From: Rossellomorea marisflavi | GTDB taxonomy: Bacteria > Bacillota > Bacilli > Bacillales > Bacillaceae_B | Reading direction: 5' to 3' | DNA: 64,000 bases | NCBI GenBank assembly: GCA_003667865.1 | Contig: CP033051.1 | Location: 1,943,501-2,007,500 of the forward strand | Shown here: positions 60,796 through 64,000 of the stretch, piece by piece | Layout of the letters: each line of letters begins with the position of its first letter | Position numbering within the stretch: position 1 is the stretch's first letter | The notes under the pieces: generated by a model | The model's input: the letters and a program-made list of their open reading frames with translations, nothing else | Databases searched by the model: none | Told to the model about the DNA's origin: nothing | Made by a program: the position numbers and the translations under genes

Positions 60796-60837
60796 GTTCA
60801 ATTACGTTCATAAGAAGTTCAATTACGTACATAAGAA
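60796..60837. repeat. Two tandem 21-bp direct repeats
   Basis: GTTCAATTACGTTCATAAGAA (60796-60816) is followed at once by the same unit with one change at base 13 (60817-60837). It lies in a gap (60707-60999) that also has a 10-bp perfect hairpin CCCTAATTAA/TTAATTAGGG at 60962-60983. Confidence 0.8.
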
Positions 60838-60999
60838 AGACAATCAAGAATGCATCGTAGAGGAATAGGTCTTTAAATTTCCGTCGAACGGTGATCGCTG
60901 TTGATTTCCGTTTTTTACAGCCAAGTTCAATCGCCAGGCAAAATAAAGATAAAATTGCTTCCCCTAATTAAACTTAATTAGGGATCTAAACCATCTGAA

Positions 61000-61403
61000 T
61001 TATCCCCATTCAGGCACTTCAGGATCAGGTTGTATTGTGTACAATATTAACCAGTCGTGTTCCTCTTTTTCTATTCTTTCGATCTCATTATCACTCTGAG
61101 TATCAATAGCATTTTTCAATTTTTTGCATATGAATGAAACTGTGTAATCATCTTGTGCTTGGAATATCGTTTCTTCATTATTATGTTGAAGAACTAAAGA
61201 ACTATTACAAACGTCACAATTACCTATTTCATAATTACCGAACCCGCTTACAACTCCTTTTAAAAAACACGAAGAGCACAGATTCTTTATTTCTGAACCA
61301 TACTCCTTGAATTCATCTGTCCTGATCATCTCTTCTTCATTCAATTGCTTCTTACATATACTACATTCAATTGCTTCTTACATATACTACATTCAGTAAT
61401 CAA
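61000..61403 (-). pseudogene. Zinc-ribbon (RES-NTD-like) gene disrupted by a 26-bp duplication
   Basis: The open frame from ATG 61344 to 61000 encodes 114 residues with LCSSCF and NCDVCNSS zinc pairs and HDWLILYTIQPDPEVPEWG. Just upstream a 26-bp unit is duplicated (61339-61364, 61365-61390). Removing one copy makes a single frame from TTG 61403, which has a perfect AGGAGGG site, reading MITECSICKKQLNEEEMIRT with an extra CxxC, 126 codons in all. The current duplication shifts that frame to an early stop. It resembles the N-terminal domain before RES toxins; a truncated product from ATG 61344 is possible but lacks a ribosome site. Confidence 0.7.
61339..61390. repeat. Perfect 26-bp tandem duplication
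   Basis: Unit ATTCAATTGCTTCTTACATATACTAC (split: ATTCAATTGCTTC / TTACATATACTAC) occurs twice head to tail with no mismatch. 26 is not a multiple of three. Confidence 0.95.
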
Positions 61404-61621
61404 ATGATCCCTCCTATGGAATAACAAGTACAGCGATTATATCATTAACTGCAATTAGGAAAAAATCTATAAACTAAATTCTTTTTTGGTACATACTAAA
61501 TGCCAGATCAAATTTCATTTAACAAAAATGGAAATAAAAACACTTGGAAGCTTTCTTACAAATAAAATAAAAATTTGTTATAATATGTAACAAATCGTCG
61601 TATTTATTAGGTGGTGAAAAG

Positions 61622-63238
61622 TTGTTAGAGATTTATAATGTATTATCTAGGGCTGATGAAATTACTATCCAAAAGTTACTAGGTACTCAAACTATAAAAA
61701 TATTGAATATTATTAGTGATGAGTTTACTTATAACAGTAGATTAAAAGAATTGATAAAGGATTTACAGGGCAAGGATAACTTACTGATAGATCATAACTA
61801 CCGTAATATGATTTTTGATCTTCTTAAGCCAAATGAAGCTAAAAACCTATCGGTTATTTTAGGAACATATAAAGAAAATATTGAAATGACTGAAATATAT
61901 GACTCACTCAAAAGTAAAAGAATTACTAGAGGGTCTAATGATGAGAGGGAGTTATTTACATTTTTTAATTTAACTCCACCTCCACTAGAGGAAAAGCCTG
62001 AACAGATAGAGTGTACTGATCAACAGGGAAATTACCAGTTGTTTAAGCATCAAAGGATAGCTGCTTATAATATTAGAGAACAATTAACAACTACTCCCAA
62101 AAAGGCTTTGTTACACATGCCAACTGGTGCTGGAAAAACTAGAACTGCTATGAATATTGTATCTGATCACTTTAGGAACAATGAACCAAGTGTTGTTATC
62201 TGGTTAGCTGCTAGTGAAGAGTTATGTGAACAAGCAGTTGAGGAATTTGAAAAAGCATGGGGTTTCTTAGGGAATAGAGAACTAAGGGTTCATAGATTTT
62301 GGGGAGGTAGGAATTTAGACCCCTTAAGCATTGACGAAGGATTTATAGTCGCAGGGTTGCCAAAAATGGTTTCTACCGCCAAAAAAAGTGGTGGTCATCA
62401 ATTTATAGCTGATTTAGCTAAGAAAGTTTCATTAATAATTATAGATGAAGCTCATCAATCTGTTGCTAATACGTATAAGTTTATATTAGAGTCACTATAT
62501 AACTTTGACCATGATAAGCAATTATTGGGTTTGAGTGCTACTCCTGGAAGAACCTATGATGACATTGAGCAAGATAGAGAGTTAGCAAATTTCTTCTCGA
62601 AGAAGAAAGTCATTCTTGAGGTAGAAGGTTATGAGAACCCTGTAGAATACTTGGTTGACCAAGGTTATATATCGAAAGTGAACTATGTTCAATTAACTCA
62701 TTCTGGTAATACATTTACTGAAAAAGATTTCTCTAACTTAAACGAAATCCCAAAAGCGGTACTAAACAAAGTTGGGGAAGATGAACAGAGAAATCTAAAA
62801 ATTGTATATGAAGCAAAACGGTTAGCTGAAAGTCATAAGAGAATAATAATTTTTGCTCCATCTGTTGATGCGTCTGATAGTATAGCGTTTGTGTTAAGGA
62901 TATTAGGTTATAAATCATATTCTCTTACTGGTAATACATCAACGTACAATAGAAAAAGTATTATAAACGATTTTAAAAATGATGACACCGAACCGAAGAT
63001 ACTGTGCAATTACGGAGTGTTAACGACAGGTTTTGATGCACCAAAGACAAGCGCAGCCATAATAGCTAGGCCAACAGTATCACTAGTATTATACAGTCAA
63101 ATGATAGGTAGAGCGATTAGAGGTTTGAAAGCTGGTGGAAATAGAGAGGCCGAAATTGTTACTGTTATTGATCAAGGTTTACCGGGATTTAGGTCAGTTG
63201 CAGAATCTTTTATTAATTGGGAGGATGTATGGAAATGA
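61622..63238 (+). CDS. SF2 DEAH-box helicase of a MORC-associated system
   Basis: 538 residues. The N-terminal 125 are helical without a known family. The helicase core has YQLFKHQRIAAYNI (Q-like), Walker A MPTGAGKTRTA near 168, Walker B LIIIDEAHQS near 265, GLSATPGRT (motif III), IIFAPSVDAS, LTTGFDAPKT (motif V) and MIGRAIRG (motif VI). The start is TTG 61622 with AGGTGG upstream. Its stop overlaps the ATG of the GHKL ATPase gene, so the two are coupled. Such SF2 helicases accompany MORC-like ATPases in predicted restriction-like defence loci. Confidence 0.85.
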   Translation: MLEIYNVLSRADEITIQKLLGTQTIKILNIISDEFTYNSRLKELIKDLQGKDNLLIDHNYRNMIFDLLKPNEAKNLSVILGTYKENIEMTEIYDSLKSKRITRGSNDERELFTFFNLTPPPLEEKPEQIECTDQQGNYQLFKHQRIAAYNIREQLTTTPKKALLHMPTGAGKTRTAMNIVSDHFRNNEPSVVIWLAASEELCEQAVEEFEKAWGFLGNRELRVHRFWGGRNLDPLSIDEGFIVAGLPKMVSTAKKSGGHQFIADLAKKVSLIIIDEAHQSVANTYKFILESLYNFDHDKQLLGLSATPGRTYDDIEQDRELANFFSKKKVILEVEGYENPVEYLVDQGYISKVNYVQLTHSGNTFTEKDFSNLNEIPKAVLNKVGEDEQRNLKIVYEAKRLAESHKRIIIFAPSVDASDSIAFVLRILGYKSYSLTGNTSTYNRKSIINDFKNDDTEPKILCNYGVLTTGFDAPKTSAAIIARPTVSLVLYSQMIGRAIRGLKAGGNREAEIVTVIDQGLPGFRSVAESFINWEDVWK

Positions 63239-64000
63239 GTACTGAAATTATAGGGAATTCTTATGTACCAGCACATTTAGCTATAGAGGCAATGAGAGAT
63301 AATGGTTATAAAAATACAGCTTATGCTGTAGCTGAATTAATAGATAACTCGATACAAGCTGATAGTACATTTGTTGAATTATTATGTGCTGAAGAGGAAA
63401 TACAGCTAACTACTAGAAGGACAATGAGATTATCTCAAATAGCAATACTGGATAATGGCTTTGGAATGAACGTGGATGTGCTAGGTAAATCTTTGCAATT
63501 CGGTAATGGTACAAGGCTTAAAAGGGAAAACAGAACTGGAATGGGTAGGTTTGGTATGGGCCTTCCTGCCTCTTCTATATCACAAGGAAAACGGGTAGAG
63601 GTCTGGAGTTGGCAAAGTGGTATTGAAAATGCTCATGCAGTTGCTTTGGATATTGACGATGTTAAAAAGTATCAAAATGGAGATATGCCTACCCCTGTAA
63701 AAAAATCTATTCCTCAAATTTGGCTGGAATCTGGTACAGAGTTTGGTGAGTCTGGGACACTTGTAGTCTGGTCTAAGCTAGATAGAATGATGTGGAATAA
63801 GGGAGAGACTCTCGTAACTCATTCAGAATCACTGATAGGAAGAATGTATAGAAAATTCCTCGAAGAAGATAAAATTAAGATCAACATGAAAGTCTTTAAT
63901 ATAAATATGCCTAGCTTGGTATCACTCGAAAGACTAGCTTTACCGAATGACCCAAATTATTTAATAGCTAAAACTAGTTGTCCCGAACCATTTGATAATA
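63235..64000 (+). CDS. GHKL (MORC/MutL-like) ATPase, 3' partial
   Basis: 255 codons visible and open to the right edge, so the C-terminus is outside the window. The Bergerat ATP-binding motifs are clear: N-box VAELIDNSIQAD near residue 35, G1 ILDNGFGM near 76, and the lid and G2 RTGMGRFGMGLPASSIS near 105. This pattern matches MORC/Hsp90-like GHKL proteins rather than histidine kinases, as no HisKA part precedes it. The ATG overlaps the helicase stop (ATGA). It probably couples ATP-driven DNA clamping to the helicase; a nuclease or effector may follow beyond the edge. Confidence 0.88.
   Translation, partial: MSTEIIGNSYVPAHLAIEAMRDNGYKNTAYAVAELIDNSIQADSTFVELLCAEEEIQLTTRRTMRLSQIAILDNGFGMNVDVLGKSLQFGNGTRLKRENRTGMGRFGMGLPASSISQGKRVEVWSWQSGIENAHAVALDIDDVKKYQNGDMPTPVKKSIPQIWLESGTEFGESGTLVVWSKLDRMMWNKGETLVTHSESLIGRMYRKFLEEDKIKINMKVFNINMPSLVSLERLALPNDPNYLIAKTSCPEPFDN

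Overview
The window looks like chromosome from a low-GC, endospore-forming Bacillaceae bacterium (Bacillus sensu lato). Support comes from strong AGGAGG-type ribosome sites with many TTG/GTG starts, a HelD-type RNA polymerase helicase, a LicT-type antiterminator with its RNA target, an RsbR-type PAS-STAS protein, a BesA-like esterase, a cold-shock protein, and a protein carrying the Spo0A DNA-binding domain. Species assignment is not possible from the sequence alone.

Left part, about 1-30 kb, is mostly housekeeping or accessory metabolism. In order: partial helD; a YisP-like squalene/phytoene synthase homologue; a 2-hydroxyacid dehydrogenase; an XRE regulator fused to a desulfoferrodoxin-like domain; an M24 aminopeptidase; a TetR/MMPL/heptad-repeat secreted protein module; a LicT-type antiterminator behind its RAT/terminator; a MazG-like pyrophosphohydrolase; a Fur-box iron-siderophore operon (lipoprotein, fused double FecCD permease, esterase); a K+/H+ antiporter; a PadR-DUF2812 pair; an acetate transporter; an M3 peptidase; a MntA-HepT toxin-antitoxin; a short-chain dehydrogenase behind a TPP riboswitch; and a MazEF-like pair. 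Many of these genes end in copies of one hairpin repeat (family A, GAAGCATG...CATGCTTC, often doubled). Two related IS1182-like elements have each inserted into the loop of such a hairpin, each leaving a 9-bp target duplication.

Middle, 30.7-38.5 kb: a tightly overlapping four-gene Wadjet-type SMC anti-plasmid operon (order D-A-B-C), followed by an unannotated 58-codon ORF.

Right part, about 38.5-64 kb, looks like a defence/accessory island. It has two IS3-type elements, one of which splits a coiled-coil gene. It also has a PLD-nuclease-like protein, a HEPN-like protein, a DUF3800-like protein, an OLD-type ATPase-TOPRIM nuclease, and a receiver-less Spo0A-like regulator. Further right come a PD-(D/E)XK-DUF2075 helicase, a DUF4145 gene frameshifted at a T7 run, and a zinc-ribbon gene disrupted by a 26-bp tandem duplication. 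The window closes with a DEAH helicase overlapping a GHKL (MORC-like) ATPase that runs off the end. The typical intergenic hairpin here is a second family (B, GGGCCTGTCCCC...GGGGACAGGCCC). Several genes are broken, as expected for a fast-evolving island.

Functions are inferred from motifs read by eye. No database search was run.
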